IMG/VR virus record: IMGVR_UViG_3300044638_001854
Location: 1 to 30,824 of that record
DNA length: 30,824 nt
Source of the DNA: a virus
Direction: 5' to 3' (one strand)
The notes beneath the pieces were generated by a model that did no database searches, was not told the DNA's origin, and saw nothing but the letters and a program-made list of their open reading frames with translations. Below are positions 11,936 to 20,098 of the stretch, piece by piece (the first letter of the stretch is position 1; every line of letters begins with the position of its first letter). The position numbers and the translations under genes are program-made.

Positions 11936-12439
11936 TTAGGTCGGAATTTCACAAATGGAATGACTATACGGAAGTTGGAACGACAAGGTCGCCACCCACC
12001 CCGCCGTGCGGTCGTCACGGCTCTCCACAAACCTCGTAAGCGATACGGAGGTACTTAGGGTCCACTCTTGCGTCGGGTCGTTTGTAAGGGCTGAAATGAA
12101 GTCCTGAGCGATTTGCAGTTGGTCGCTCAAAACCTCGTCTTCGTTATCCTGCCAACCGAGCGTCGGACTGCCCGAAACCACGCCACCCATCGTGGCAATG
12201 GATTCCACTCGGTCAGAAAAATAGACACCCACAGTAAGGTTAAGGCTACCCAAATCCGTACTCGCTGACTGAACATCCGCAAATACCAAAGGATAGACGA
12301 TTCGCTCACGGCTTGGGGTTCGCAGGTTTATCGTGTTGTCGGTCCCGATTGCAAGCGGGTCCCCCGTTCCGAAGGAGTTTACTTGCGGGTGAGCATTTGC
12401 AAGAGCAAGGAGTGCTTGTTTTATTCGTATCCAAGACAT
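11936..12439 (-). CDS. Tail-terminator or head-tail completion-like protein, 167 aa
   Basis: The protein begins with a helix (WIRIKQALLALANAHPQV), then beta-rich sequence (ERIVYPLVFADVQS, LNLTVGVYFSDRV), a helix (DEVLSDQLQIAQDFISALTN) and a beta C-terminus (SLTRFVESRDDRTAGW). Helix-strand-strand-helix-strand with this size is typical of phage tail-terminator or neck proteins (gpU-like). It lies two genes from the portal, which fits a neck role. Family assignment is by pattern only. Confidence 0.62.
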   Translation of the reverse strand: MSWIRIKQALLALANAHPQVNSFGTGDPLAIGTDNTINLRTPSRERIVYPLVFADVQSASTDLGSLNLTVGVYFSDRVESIATMGGVVSGSPTLGWQDNEDEVLSDQLQIAQDFISALTNDPTQEWTLSTSVSLTRFVESRDDRTAGWVATLSFQLPYSHSICEIPT

Positions 12440-12481
12440 AGGCTTGTAGTTTCAAAATGTTTTTAGAGTGTGCGCCCATGT

Positions 12482-13057
12482 TCAGCAGTTATTGCAGTAG
12501 GGGTCATAGGGCCAAGGGCGGTCAAGTCCAGCACCACGGCGCAGGGTGCGGGCATCCAATGCCATCCCCGTGTTGTAATTCGTTCCGTTCGGGTAGATGG
12601 TGTCCAAGGCCGATGGCGGGGAGTTGAACAAGGGGTAGTTGGCCTTCTGCTCCATCAAGTACCTGGTAATCCTTTCGGAGTACCACTCGGCATCGTTCTT
12701 CACTTTGTCCGTGAGGCGGGTGATTTCGTCCATGGACATTTGGGAAGATTCCTCGCTGGTTCTGCGGACCATTCCCTTGTTCATGTACTTGAACGCCAAG
12801 ACCATGGGTAACTCGTAGTAGAGCCATTGCACCATGGCGGGTTGGATGTAGTCCTCCAAGAGCGTAGTGTTCAGGGCCGTGGTCGTACCGCTTACCACTT
12901 GGGTCACCATTTCAGAGTACAGGGCCGACCCAACGATAGGCTGAATCCGCATCTCCTGCACTTTGACGATGGTGGGCCGTATCTGCGTGAACGATACATT
13001 CTCGTTTATGACCGAGTTGTCCAGCAGGGTTTGTTCGCTGATAAAGAGTGCCTTCAT
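12482..13057 (-). CDS. Head-tail connector/adaptor-like protein, 191 aa
   Basis: The product is mostly helical, beginning MKALFISEQTLLDNSVINEN, with VQEMRIQPIVGSALYSEMV and an aromatic helix (MVQWLYYELPMVLAFKYMNKG), then a Pro/Tyr-rich tail ending in CNNC. Small helical proteins encoded beside the portal commonly form the connector ring under it. Its ATG overlaps the portal stop as ATGA, so the two are translationally coupled. I recognise this as a family of unknown function common in Bacteroidota phages; adaptor function is inferred. Confidence 0.68.
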   Translation of the reverse strand: MKALFISEQTLLDNSVINENVSFTQIRPTIVKVQEMRIQPIVGSALYSEMVTQVVSGTTTALNTTLLEDYIQPAMVQWLYYELPMVLAFKYMNKGMVRRTSEESSQMSMDEITRLTDKVKNDAEWYSERITRYLMEQKANYPLFNSPPSALDTIYPNGTNYNTGMALDARTLRRGAGLDRPWPYDPYCNNC

Positions 13058-15162
13058 GCTTTCGTGATTTTATTGCCTTTGCGGATGACGAGTTGCTGCT
13101 CCCAAATGTGTCTGCATTGAGGGCGATTCACTCCGCTTGCGGTATGATACCATCCACCACGGCGGTTCCATACGCTATATCCCATGATGTTGGAAATACC
13201 ATTGATGTCGTCCCGTGTGTACACCTTGCCTTGGTCAGCGAGGTCCAGCATGACCTTGCAGAACTCACGGCTCGTCCTCTTATCCTTGTTACTGAATCCT
13301 GCCGCCCAAGAGTATTTGTAGCGGACCTCCAGCACGGGTTCATCCGTTGGCTTGGCTCCTTCCTTGGCGATTTGGTCCACGGCCCTTGCGATGGGGTAAC
13401 GGTCTTTTGTGATTAGGTAAGCGACCCGCTTGGCGACTTTCGCCTTGCTGACCCCGAACTCCTTGGCCATTTCTTCCACGCTTGCGTCCCGATTCTTCTT
13501 GCGGTACTTTTCAATTTTCTCGTCAAGTTCTTTTTCTTCCTCGCCCAGTTCAGCGAAGGCTTGACGGACCTGGTCGTCTAAGTCGGTGTCAAACCGCATG
13601 GGCTTGGAGTGCATGACCACATACTCGTCGGAACTGCTCCCAAACTTGCTTGCGACCACCTCCAAGACCTTGAACTCTTCCTCGCCCCATCCGTAGTCCT
13701 CGGTGTCTTCTTCGCCCCACATAGGCTCGGAAAACGCCTGCTCCTGCACGCCAAGGAGGGTGTTCACTTCGTCGGGGGTTAGACCGAAACCAGCGGATAG
13801 CATCGTGCGGGCCATCTCCAAGGTGATTTTTTCTTGGGCGTAATGGCGGACGATTCGCATGAGGTTCTGATACTCACGGCCCGATAGTTTCTTGATGTTG
13901 TCGTTGCCCATGACCACGGGCGTTTGCGGTTGCTCGTCGGGTTGGGGATTGGGTCCGACCACATCGGCGGGTTGCTTTTCCAACGCAGGGAGGCCCGCTT
14001 TCTCACGGAGTTCTTCGGGGGTCATTATTTGCAGCAGGGCTTGCTCGGATAGTCGCTCCGTGATGGGTTCCACGGGGATAAGTTCCATTCCTTCCACGCC
14101 ATTGAACGAACCCAAATAGTTAATCATGCGCTCCACCTTGCGGACACGGTCATTGACATAGGTAGCCTTAAATAGTTCGTAAGCCTCCACCAGTTCCTGC
14201 CTGCCTCCCAGTTGGCCTTCGGTCTTCACTCCGAATAGCATCGGGTTTACGACCCTGTGGCTGATAAATATTTCCGACTGGATGGCCTTGTTCAAAATCT
14301 CAAACTGCTTATCCATGTCCGATGGAGTGAGCGGTTCAAGCGTCGGGGCCTTTGAAACATCGTCGTTGAAGGTCACAACAAAGCGTCCTGCATTGTCGGT
14401 CCCGCTGAACTTGCGCTTGATTTGACGCTCAATGTCGCCCTGCTCTTCGGGGGTCGGGATTCCGTTGTTGAAGTTTATGAGATACCCACCCCAAAAGTTG
14501 TTGCGCAGGTTGTTGTTGTGGAAGTTCGCCACCTGCACATCCGCTTCAATCCACGCCAAGCCCCCCATGTATTCGGGGAGGGGATAGGACTTCACGCCTG
14601 CTGCATAGACCCTGTAATAGAACAACTGCTTACCGATTCGGTTGTCAGCATCAAAGGCGGGGATTTTCTCTACATCGCCGATTTTGGGGTAGAGTTGGAC
14701 CATTGCGTCGTCGTACCAATCGGCCACCTGGAACATCCGCTCGTCCTTGTCCACTCGGATTTTTTCAAAGGGAATGTGTTCCATCTTGGCGATGGTTCCC
14801 ATTTTGTTCCATGTCACCGCAACCGCAAACCCGTTGAATAGTTCCAAGTCAAGGACGAGTTTCTCGGTGATGTCGTTGAGGTCGTCATGCTCGGATAGGC
14901 CGTCAAAGAACTTGGCGTACCTTGCCTGCTGCTCAACCGTCATCTTTTCCCCTGGCTGCCATCCACCGCCGACGATGTAGTTCACTTTGCCGTTCACAAT
15001 AGCGTTGTGCTTTGAACTGCGGCGGTAGTTGTCAAGGAGATAATAGGGGTACTCGTTGAACGCCCCGTAGGTAATGTATTTGCCCGCCTTGTTCTCCAAC
15101 ATGACGGGGACCTTGTGTTCAATACCCAACCATTGGGTGAACGATTGCTTTATGCTGCTCAT
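13054..15162 (-). CDS. Portal protein fused to a helix-turn-helix-like segment and a C-terminal head-protein domain
   Basis: The 702-residue protein starts with a portal-type region (about 1-420: SIKQSFTQWLGIEHKV, YYLLDNYRRSSKHNAIVNGK, GYLINFNNGIPTPEEQGDIE). The portal is the ring through which DNA enters the capsid. A helical segment follows (about 424-471, SGREYQNLMRIV to SAGFGLTPDEVNTLLG). Then come an acidic linker and a winged-helix-like stretch (about 559-590, SVEEMAKEFGVSKAKVAKRV). The C-terminal domain (about 609-702: YKYSWAAGF, REFCKVMLDLADQGKVY, GYSVWNRRGGWY, RPQCRHIWEQ) resembles a small minor-head domain. Most portals are 400-550 residues, so this is an extended fusion. Its start overlaps the preceding stop. 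Confidence 0.82.
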   Translation of the reverse strand: MSSIKQSFTQWLGIEHKVPVMLENKAGKYITYGAFNEYPYYLLDNYRRSSKHNAIVNGKVNYIVGGGWQPGEKMTVEQQARYAKFFDGLSEHDDLNDITEKLVLDLELFNGFAVAVTWNKMGTIAKMEHIPFEKIRVDKDERMFQVADWYDDAMVQLYPKIGDVEKIPAFDADNRIGKQLFYYRVYAAGVKSYPLPEYMGGLAWIEADVQVANFHNNNLRNNFWGGYLINFNNGIPTPEEQGDIERQIKRKFSGTDNAGRFVVTFNDDVSKAPTLEPLTPSDMDKQFEILNKAIQSEIFISHRVVNPMLFGVKTEGQLGGRQELVEAYELFKATYVNDRVRKVERMINYLGSFNGVEGMELIPVEPITERLSEQALLQIMTPEELREKAGLPALEKQPADVVGPNPQPDEQPQTPVVMGNDNIKKLSGREYQNLMRIVRHYAQEKITLEMARTMLSAGFGLTPDEVNTLLGVQEQAFSEPMWGEEDTEDYGWGEEEFKVLEVVASKFGSSSDEYVVMHSKPMRFDTDLDDQVRQAFAELGEEEKELDEKIEKYRKKNRDASVEEMAKEFGVSKAKVAKRVAYLITKDRYPIARAVDQIAKEGAKPTDEPVLEVRYKYSWAAGFSNKDKRTSREFCKVMLDLADQGKVYTRDDINGISNIMGYSVWNRRGGWYHTASGVNRPQCRHIWEQQLVIRKGNKITKA

Positions 15163-15713
15163 AGGGTATGGACGGTGAAGTTGAGGGCCGAAATCGTGAT
15201 AGCACCGCCATCGTTCACGGCGTTGATGTAGATGGTGAACTCGTCGTTCAGCGCACCTTGCAGAACGGCTTCAATCGTAACCGCATGGCCGTTGTTGTGG
15301 CCCGTGGTAATGTCGGTCATGGACTGCGGAATGATGGTTCCGTTCTTGGCGATGTATATGATGATTTGGTTGCCGTTCCCCTGCGAGAATACCATGCTTG
15401 CCGATACCCGCAAGGCAGCACTCGTCGTCCCTGTGTAGGTGATGGCGGTGGTTGTGCGGGTAAAGTTGTAGGTCGTCAGCAGGCCCGACTTCAGCGGGGT
15501 TGTTAACTTGACGGCCTGACCTTGGGTCGGGGTGAAGTTCTTGGATTCGTCAAGGTAAAGGTTCGCCACGCCCCGCTCTCGGTCAAGGGTTGCGGTATCG
15601 GCGAGGTCGTCGAATAGTCCACCCACACGGGCGGCGGTGTTCGCTCCTGCGGCGGTTTCGGATGTGATGGTGGCAGCAGATGCTACCAACTGACTGCGGG
15701 TTTGTACGCTCAT
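15159..15713 (-). CDS. Virion protein with jelly-roll-like C-terminus, 184 aa
   Basis: The N-terminal 60 residues are helical and Ala/Thr-rich (MSVQTRSQLVASAATITSET, ANTAARVGGLFDDLADTATL), as in trimeric fibre stems. The C-terminal 110 residues are beta strands (AALRVSASMVFSQGNGNQII, NDEFTIYINAVNDGGAITIS) resembling a C1q/TNF-like head. This suits a small fibre or decoration protein. The stop overlaps the portal ATG and the start overlaps the next stop, so all three are coupled. The exact role is unknown. Confidence 0.7.
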   Translation of the reverse strand: MSVQTRSQLVASAATITSETAAGANTAARVGGLFDDLADTATLDRERGVANLYLDESKNFTPTQGQAVKLTTPLKSGLLTTYNFTRTTTAITYTGTTSAALRVSASMVFSQGNGNQIIIYIAKNGTIIPQSMTDITTGHNNGHAVTIEAVLQGALNDEFTIYINAVNDGGAITISALNFTVHTL

Positions 15714-16108
15714 GCGAAAGAGGGGTCAAAGGTTTGGTCAAAGACACCCTCGTCGGACGAACCGAAGACGGTGTACTGGATGGAATTGGCGAAGGTGTTG
15801 AAGGTGAGGGAAACTACCTGTACATACGCCAAGCCCGTTTCAACCACCGCAACGGCTGCACCAACCGTGGAATAGGTATCGTAAACCTCATACTTATACG
15901 ACCCCGTTTCAAGAGAGCCGACAACGATGGAAAACTTGTCATAGCGGTTCGTGTAGGAAGAAAGGTTGGCCGTCTTGAGGATTGTGAAGTCGGTCGTGGC
16001 GTTCTTGGCGATGTTGGTCAGCCGCAGGATGTAACGGTCGCCCGTGCTTGCCCGCTGCGTCCAAGTGACGACGATGGTGTTGGTAGAATTGGGAGATAGG
16101 TAAATCAC
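15710..16108 (-). CDS. Small beta-rich virion protein with GTG start, 132 aa
   Basis: The frame is open to 16219, but that longer version would overlap the glycosyltransferase by 80 nt and read its coding DNA in another frame. A GTG at 16108 (giving M-IYLSPNSTNTIVVTWTQR) is preceded by AAGGAT at good spacing, one of few Shine-Dalgarno-like sites here, so it is chosen. The product is a single beta-rich domain (RYILRLTNIA, FSIVVGSLETGSYKYEVYD), probably a fibre or adaptor component. It overlaps the next gene as ATGA. Function is inferred from composition and neighbours. Confidence 0.68.
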   Translation of the reverse strand: MIYLSPNSTNTIVVTWTQRASTGDRYILRLTNIAKNATTDFTILKTANLSSYTNRYDKFSIVVGSLETGSYKYEVYDTYSTVGAAVAVVETGLAYVQVVSLTFNTFANSIQYTVFGSSDEGVFDQTFDPSFA

Positions 16109-16139
16109 GCTATCCTTAAATGTAGGATGCGCCCGAATT

Positions 16140-17216
16140 TCACAATTTGCGCCCGATACTGCGGTAGAGTTCGGCCCTCCGCACGGCGGTCTTGCTGATG
16201 TCAAAGCGTTCACGGACATCCTTGCTCAACTGCATGGCCAAGGAGCGAGCGTAGTCGGGTTCGTTCACAAACTTCCTCACGGCCTTGTACCAAGCGTCTT
16301 TCTTCCCGTAGGGGATGACCAAACCGTTATGGCCGTGGACGATTATATCGGTGTAGGGGATGGTTTCGGATGCAATTATAGCCTTGCCCATCCATCCCGC
16401 TTCCACCACTTTCAGTTCGCTTTTCAGCCTGTTGAACTTGGTATCTCGCAAGGGTGCGATGGTGGCGTTGATGAAGTTGTACCCGCCCACATAGGAGTAG
16501 ATGTCAGCCGCTTGGATGCGGCCGTAATTCTTGTTCAGCCCACGGCAGGACAGCATCCGCTCGTAGTCATCGTAGACGGGGTTGCCGTCGTTCCACCCGC
16601 CTAGGTAGATTTTGTATCTCCCGTCCAGCGACTTGTCGTGGGCCAGCAGGGAAAACGAATGTTCCACCAAAGCAATGTCCTCTTGGTGTTGCGCCCCGCC
16701 AAACCAACCAATCTTAAACAGGTGCGGTTCGGGTTCGGCGTTCGTGTCGGGGAGGTATTGCTGGTAAGCCTCGTAGGGTTCGTTGGGTAGGATGGTAACG
16801 GCCTTGTTGAGCAGGCGTATCTTCTGCGCCAAGTGTTCGGTGGTCGTGGTCACATGGTCGGCCAAGCGGATATGCTCACGGATTTGCTCATCCAACTTGG
16901 TGGACAAATAGTGTCGGTACATGATGTGCCCGCTTTCCAAAACCCAGTAGTCGTCCAAGTCCAAGATAACCTTCGCCCCAAAGGCCGTCAGAGCCTCGTA
17001 AACCTTCCGAATTTGGTCCAGCGTACCTTGACACCACAAGCGATTAAATAACCACACATCGACCGTCTTTAGGTCCTCGTCCTTGACATTGCCGATATTA
17101 TCGACACACACATAATCGAACTCGGTGTAGTTGTCGCCCAAGTAGGCGTTGGGCATCTCCAGTCGGTAAAAAGAACACCCCGTCGGGTGGGCGTTGTAAA
17201 CGATGCAAATTCTCAT
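16140..17216 (-). CDS. GT-B glycosyltransferase (GT4-like)
   Basis: From the ATG at 17216 the 358-residue protein begins with the Rossmann strand MRICIVYNAHPTGCSFYRL. It includes VILDLDDYW, KIGWFGGAQHQEDI at the domain junction, and the donor-site segment RLKSELKVVEAGWMGKAIIAS, typical of GT4 enzymes. The nucleotide-sugar donor is not predictable. Upstream in-frame codons up to 17300 lie in a terminator and leader, so the shorter start is used. The gene has its own leader (17217-17307) and sits between tail/capsid and fibre genes. It may glycosylate virion proteins or alter host surface sugars. Confidence 0.88.
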   Translation of the reverse strand: MRICIVYNAHPTGCSFYRLEMPNAYLGDNYTEFDYVCVDNIGNVKDEDLKTVDVWLFNRLWCQGTLDQIRKVYEALTAFGAKVILDLDDYWVLESGHIMYRHYLSTKLDEQIREHIRLADHVTTTTEHLAQKIRLLNKAVTILPNEPYEAYQQYLPDTNAEPEPHLFKIGWFGGAQHQEDIALVEHSFSLLAHDKSLDGRYKIYLGGWNDGNPVYDDYERMLSCRGLNKNYGRIQAADIYSYVGGYNFINATIAPLRDTKFNRLKSELKVVEAGWMGKAIIASETIPYTDIIVHGHNGLVIPYGKKDAWYKAVRKFVNEPDYARSLAMQLSKDVRERFDISKTAVRRAELYRSIGRKL

Positions 17217-17307
17217 GCCCAAAGGTACAAAAAAAAGGGCCACCCCTTGCGAGATGGCCCAGACCACTAAACCATGCGGGGTATGAGGCCCGCAGGTCAA
17301 AGATACG
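17217..17307 (-). promoter_or_regulatory. Glycosyltransferase leader: two TAnnTTTG boxes around a terminator
   Basis: Leftward from the previous stop, TATCTTTG (17305-17298) lies within CGTATCTTTGACCT, the same 14-mer as at 7394-7381. A GCGGG/CCCGC hairpin follows, then a terminator (17229-17260), then TACCTTTG (17227-17220) only 3 nt before the ATG at 17216. The first box could drive a short attenuated leader RNA and the second a leaderless mRNA. Neither has a clear -33 element. The combination suggests independent control of this gene. Confidence 0.45.
17229..17260 (-). terminator. Intrinsic terminator before the glycosyltransferase gene
   Basis: On the minus strand GGGCCA (17260-17255) pairs with TGGCCC (17242-17237) around a 12-nt loop, followed by eight U (17236-17229). 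It would stop transcripts from the capsid/tail genes. It lies 12 nt before the glycosyltransferase ATG. Confidence 0.82.
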
Positions 17308-17826
17308 CTACGACCCGCTGATTTGTGCGGTCGCTACCGTGAATTGAGATACCAAAACATTCAGCATCGGATTCGGCTCCATGCCCGATAGGGTCAACTC
17401 GTAGCCGCTCCTGTCGCCAAATGCAGTACCAGTCCCAGCAGTTCCAGCAGACACCTCCAAGCCATTGGCCGCACCGAGGAGCCAGTAGCGGTCGTTGTTG
17501 TCAAGGACGATTGCGTACACCCGATTTTGGGCCAACAGGCGCAACTCATTTCGGACGGTCGTCTGCAACTTGTTGATGGTGAAGGTCAGTTCGGGAGTGT
17601 AGAAAAGCGTTCCATTCTCAACCGATGCATTCAGCGTTTCGGTCATGGATGAAGTCGCTTTGGTCAAGTCGTATTCAAACCAAGTACCTGCAAGGGTTCC
17701 CGACACGGAGCCAGTCGTATTGGCGACCGTTCCCGTTGGGTTGAAGGCTTGGACAAAAATAGTTTTGATACCGCCAACGCTGTTGCGGCATCCGAGGGCG
17801 TAGCCCGTAGTTAGGGAGCAAGACAT
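17308..17826 (-). CDS. Probable major tail (tube) protein, 172 aa
   Basis: The product opens MSCSLTTGYALGCRNSVGGI and is mainly beta strands (KTIFVQAFNPTGTV, GTWFEYDLTKATSSMTETLN, GTLFYTPELTFTINKL), ending in a conserved-looking GYELTLSGMEPNPMLNVLVS. This size and composition match small phage tail-tube or major tail proteins. It sits between terminators with the major capsid gene upstream, consistent with high independent expression. A capsid decoration protein is the alternative. Confidence 0.65.
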   Translation of the reverse strand: MSCSLTTGYALGCRNSVGGIKTIFVQAFNPTGTVANTTGSVSGTLAGTWFEYDLTKATSSMTETLNASVENGTLFYTPELTFTINKLQTTVRNELRLLAQNRVYAIVLDNNDRYWLLGAANGLEVSAGTAGTGTAFGDRSGYELTLSGMEPNPMLNVLVSQFTVATAQISGS

Positions 17827-17856
17827 AGTGTATTTTTAGAGGGTTATGTTATACTA

Positions 17857-17886
17857 AAAAAGCGGGGGGAAGTTTCCCTCCCCCCT
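17857..17886 (-). terminator. Intrinsic terminator after the major capsid gene
   Basis: On the minus strand a G-run with A (about 17885-17880) pairs with UCCCCC (about 17871-17866), and GCUUUUUU follows, the U-tract being 17862-17857. It lies just after the capsid protein stop and would limit read-through into the tail gene. The loop is 8 nt. Confidence 0.78.
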
Positions 17887-17891
17887 TACAC

Positions 17892-18827
17892 TTAGGCCAA
17901 TCTCCAGTCAACAACGAGGTCTGGATACGCTATGTTCACTCCAATTTTTAGGGCACACTGAAAGCGTATTTCGTCGTTATCGATTGAGGGCCAGATGGAA
18001 AACTGCTCCTCGTCGGACAAAAGGTCGGTTCCGTAGAAGAAGTTACCTAAGTAACTGCAAACCAAGCGGTTATACCCAAGCAAACCTGGGACGGCAACTA
18101 CACGGACATTGGTACCAGGGTAGATGATGTCACCATCGGCCAACCCTTGGAGGTCAACTTGGTTGTACATGACGCTGGCGGTTGACTTGAACGCTCCAAT
18201 CAAGGTGCGGAAAGTGTCCCAACCGCAGAAGATAACCAAATCATTCTTGGTGAGGATGGCCTGCGGGATGCGGGTGTAGATGTTGTCAAAGATGCTGATA
18301 ACATTGTTTGTGGTGATACCAACCGAGGCAGACACGGCAGCGGTGTTCCCCGATACGGTTGAACCCGACGCAGCGTTGAGGATAGTCAGCAAACCTGTGA
18401 CCAAGGTAGAACCTGACCAAATGGCGTTCTCCAAAGCCTCGGCGATGCGGAGGGCTTTCTGCTCGGCGAATGCTTGCTCGAATGGCACGCCGTCGTAAGT
18501 TGAACCAGCGGTCAACTGGGACTGCATCCAGTACTGCTCAAGTGAGCGAGGGCAAAGAGCCTCTTGGATTTTCAAGGGAGCAACGGTGATGGTACGCTGC
18601 GTGAAGGTTGTGTTTCCTGATGCAGCACCTGCGACATTCCATCCGCAAGCCGTTCCTGATTGGAAGGCAGCATCGGTGTCCATGAGGTTGAGGGTAGCAG
18701 CCGACTTGATGCCCACCTGCTTGGTGAACAAAGATGCGGTGCGGGCCGAGAATACGGCCTTGGTGATGAGGGGGAGCCGCTGCTGCTCGGTGTAAGTAGT
18801 CAGCGGGGAAACGAATGAATAAGCCAT
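17892..18827 (-). CDS. Major capsid protein, 311 aa
   Basis: The product has the size and composition of an HK97-fold capsid subunit without a long delta domain. It has a helical N-arm (TYTEQQRLPLITKAVFSART), a long helix (FEQAFAEQKALRIAEALENAIWSG), central ITTNNVISIFDNIYTRIPQA and ILTKNDLVIFCGWDTFRTLIG. The C-terminus is beta strands (YPGTNVRVVAVPGLLGYNRL, FFYGTDLLSDEE) ending VVDWRLA. It follows directly after scaffold and protease genes, as major capsid genes usually do, and is followed by a terminator. The ATG at 18827 has an A/C-rich leader. Confidence 0.85.
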   Translation of the reverse strand: MAYSFVSPLTTYTEQQRLPLITKAVFSARTASLFTKQVGIKSAATLNLMDTDAAFQSGTACGWNVAGAASGNTTFTQRTITVAPLKIQEALCPRSLEQYWMQSQLTAGSTYDGVPFEQAFAEQKALRIAEALENAIWSGSTLVTGLLTILNAASGSTVSGNTAAVSASVGITTNNVISIFDNIYTRIPQAILTKNDLVIFCGWDTFRTLIGAFKSTASVMYNQVDLQGLADGDIIYPGTNVRVVAVPGLLGYNRLVCSYLGNFFYGTDLLSDEEQFSIWPSIDNDEIRFQCALKIGVNIAYPDLVVDWRLA

Positions 18828-18851
18828 GGCTTTGTTTTTGGGGGTTAAAGA

Positions 18852-19484
18852 TTAATTGGATTTTTTGAGAGTTTGGATTGCTTGGGCGAGGGCGTTGAAG
18901 TTCTGCGTTGCGGCGGTCTTCCGTTGCTCCACAATAGCGGAGGCGGTTGGCTTGGGGGCTTCCGATGGGAGTTCGGCGACCTTCTCCACGATGTCGGTCA
19001 TGGTTTCCATCTGCGAGGCAAATGCGGACATTTTCTCCTTCATTTTACCCATTTCAGCGTAGGCGGCCTTCAGTTCTTCCATGATGCTGACGAGGTGCTT
19101 CTTGACGATTTCCTCAACCATCAATGGGTCCACCATCGGATAGCCTTCGGCGATTTCACTCACCACTTCACCTGCAACTTCGGGGGTTATCTCAGCAGCA
19201 ACGGCGACTTCCTCGGCGGGTTCTGGGGCTTCGGCTACAACGACTTCGGTGATTTTGCCACCTTCGGTCTTGATGACACCAACGCCCTCAACTTGATGCT
19301 CACCATCAGGAGCGGGCAGGGTTTCGTCTTCGGTGATGACATACACGGCCGTACCTGCAACGAGGTCGCCGTCCACACGGACAACAGTACCATCCACCAA
19401 CTTGTAGTCGGCAAAGGCTTGCTTTTGGGTTGTGAACTTGCGGAGTTCAGTCCGCAAAGTGTCAATGGCTGATTTTAGGTTCAT
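18852..19484 (-). CDS. Scaffolding-like protein, 210 aa
   Basis: The protein has a short N-terminal beta domain (YKLVDGTVVRVDGDLVAGTA), a long Ala/Glu/Val-rich low-complexity region and a C-terminal coiled coil (IVKKHLVSIMEELKAAYAEM, KMKEKMSAFASQMETM). Its basic helical end is NALAQAIQTLKKSN. An acidic, helical protein encoded between protease and major capsid is the usual place and shape of a scaffold, which guides capsid assembly and is then removed by the protease. It starts 3 nt after the protease stop. Confidence 0.78.
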   Translation of the reverse strand: MNLKSAIDTLRTELRKFTTQKQAFADYKLVDGTVVRVDGDLVAGTAVYVITEDETLPAPDGEHQVEGVGVIKTEGGKITEVVVAEAPEPAEEVAVAAEITPEVAGEVVSEIAEGYPMVDPLMVEEIVKKHLVSIMEELKAAYAEMGKMKEKMSAFASQMETMTDIVEKVAELPSEAPKPTASAIVEQRKTAATQNFNALAQAIQTLKKSN

Positions 19485-19487
19485 AGA

Positions 19488-20081
19488 TTAAAGGGATTTG
19501 TAGTTGGGTTGTAATTGTTGCAAAAAGTTGGTCAAATCGTCTGCGAGGCCCGCAAGTGCGACCTCTAATTCCGTGCCTGTGTTTTTCATCCCGAACAAGC
19601 CCTCCACGGAGAAACCCTTGAAGGCGTGGCGATTCTCCCACACTTCGTCGTTCTCGACCTTGAAGGACCCGAACCAAGAGCCGTCGGGGGTGTCTTCGTA
19701 GCCTTTGGGGGCCATCACGCCCCGCTCGGTGTCGGTGATGTAGGATTCAAACATGAACACGCCATCCAGTTCGGCGTTGTGGTAAGCGTTGACATTGTGC
19801 TGGTTTCCCTGCTTGAAGTACTTCTGCACGATTTTGCGGATGGTCGCTTTGTCAAACACCACATAGTACTCCCCGTAGGTGTCGTCCTTGCGGTAGATGG
19901 GCGTATCGGCCAGCATGAGCGGTCCCGTCAGCACCCTGCGTTCTCCCGTTTCCGCAAATCTTTGCGGGGTCTTGGCGAAGGCTTGGAAGGGTTTTTCAAT
20001 CGCAGGCATATCGACGAGGGCGACAAACTGCACACCTTCGTCCACTTCGTCCACGGTCATTCGGTACACGGGAAGTTCCAT
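19488..20081 (-). CDS. Prohead serine protease, XkdF-like (S78_2 type)
   Basis: The 197-residue product shows the Peptidase_S78_2/XkdF pattern: VQFVALVDMPAIEKPF, then NQHNVNAYHNAELDG with candidate catalytic His (H95 or H101), ESYITDTERG, GSWFGSFKVENDEVW and the catalytic-serine loop KGFSVEGLF (S158). It would cleave scaffold and capsid N-termini during prohead maturation. Position before scaffold and major capsid is typical. The ATG at 20081 has no Shine-Dalgarno site. The third catalytic residue cannot be assigned by eye. Confidence 0.87.
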   Translation of the reverse strand: MELPVYRMTVDEVDEGVQFVALVDMPAIEKPFQAFAKTPQRFAETGERRVLTGPLMLADTPIYRKDDTYGEYYVVFDKATIRKIVQKYFKQGNQHNVNAYHNAELDGVFMFESYITDTERGVMAPKGYEDTPDGSWFGSFKVENDEVWENRHAFKGFSVEGLFGMKNTGTELEVALAGLADDLTNFLQQLQPNYKSL

Positions 20082-20098
20082 GGTGGGATATGTAGCGG

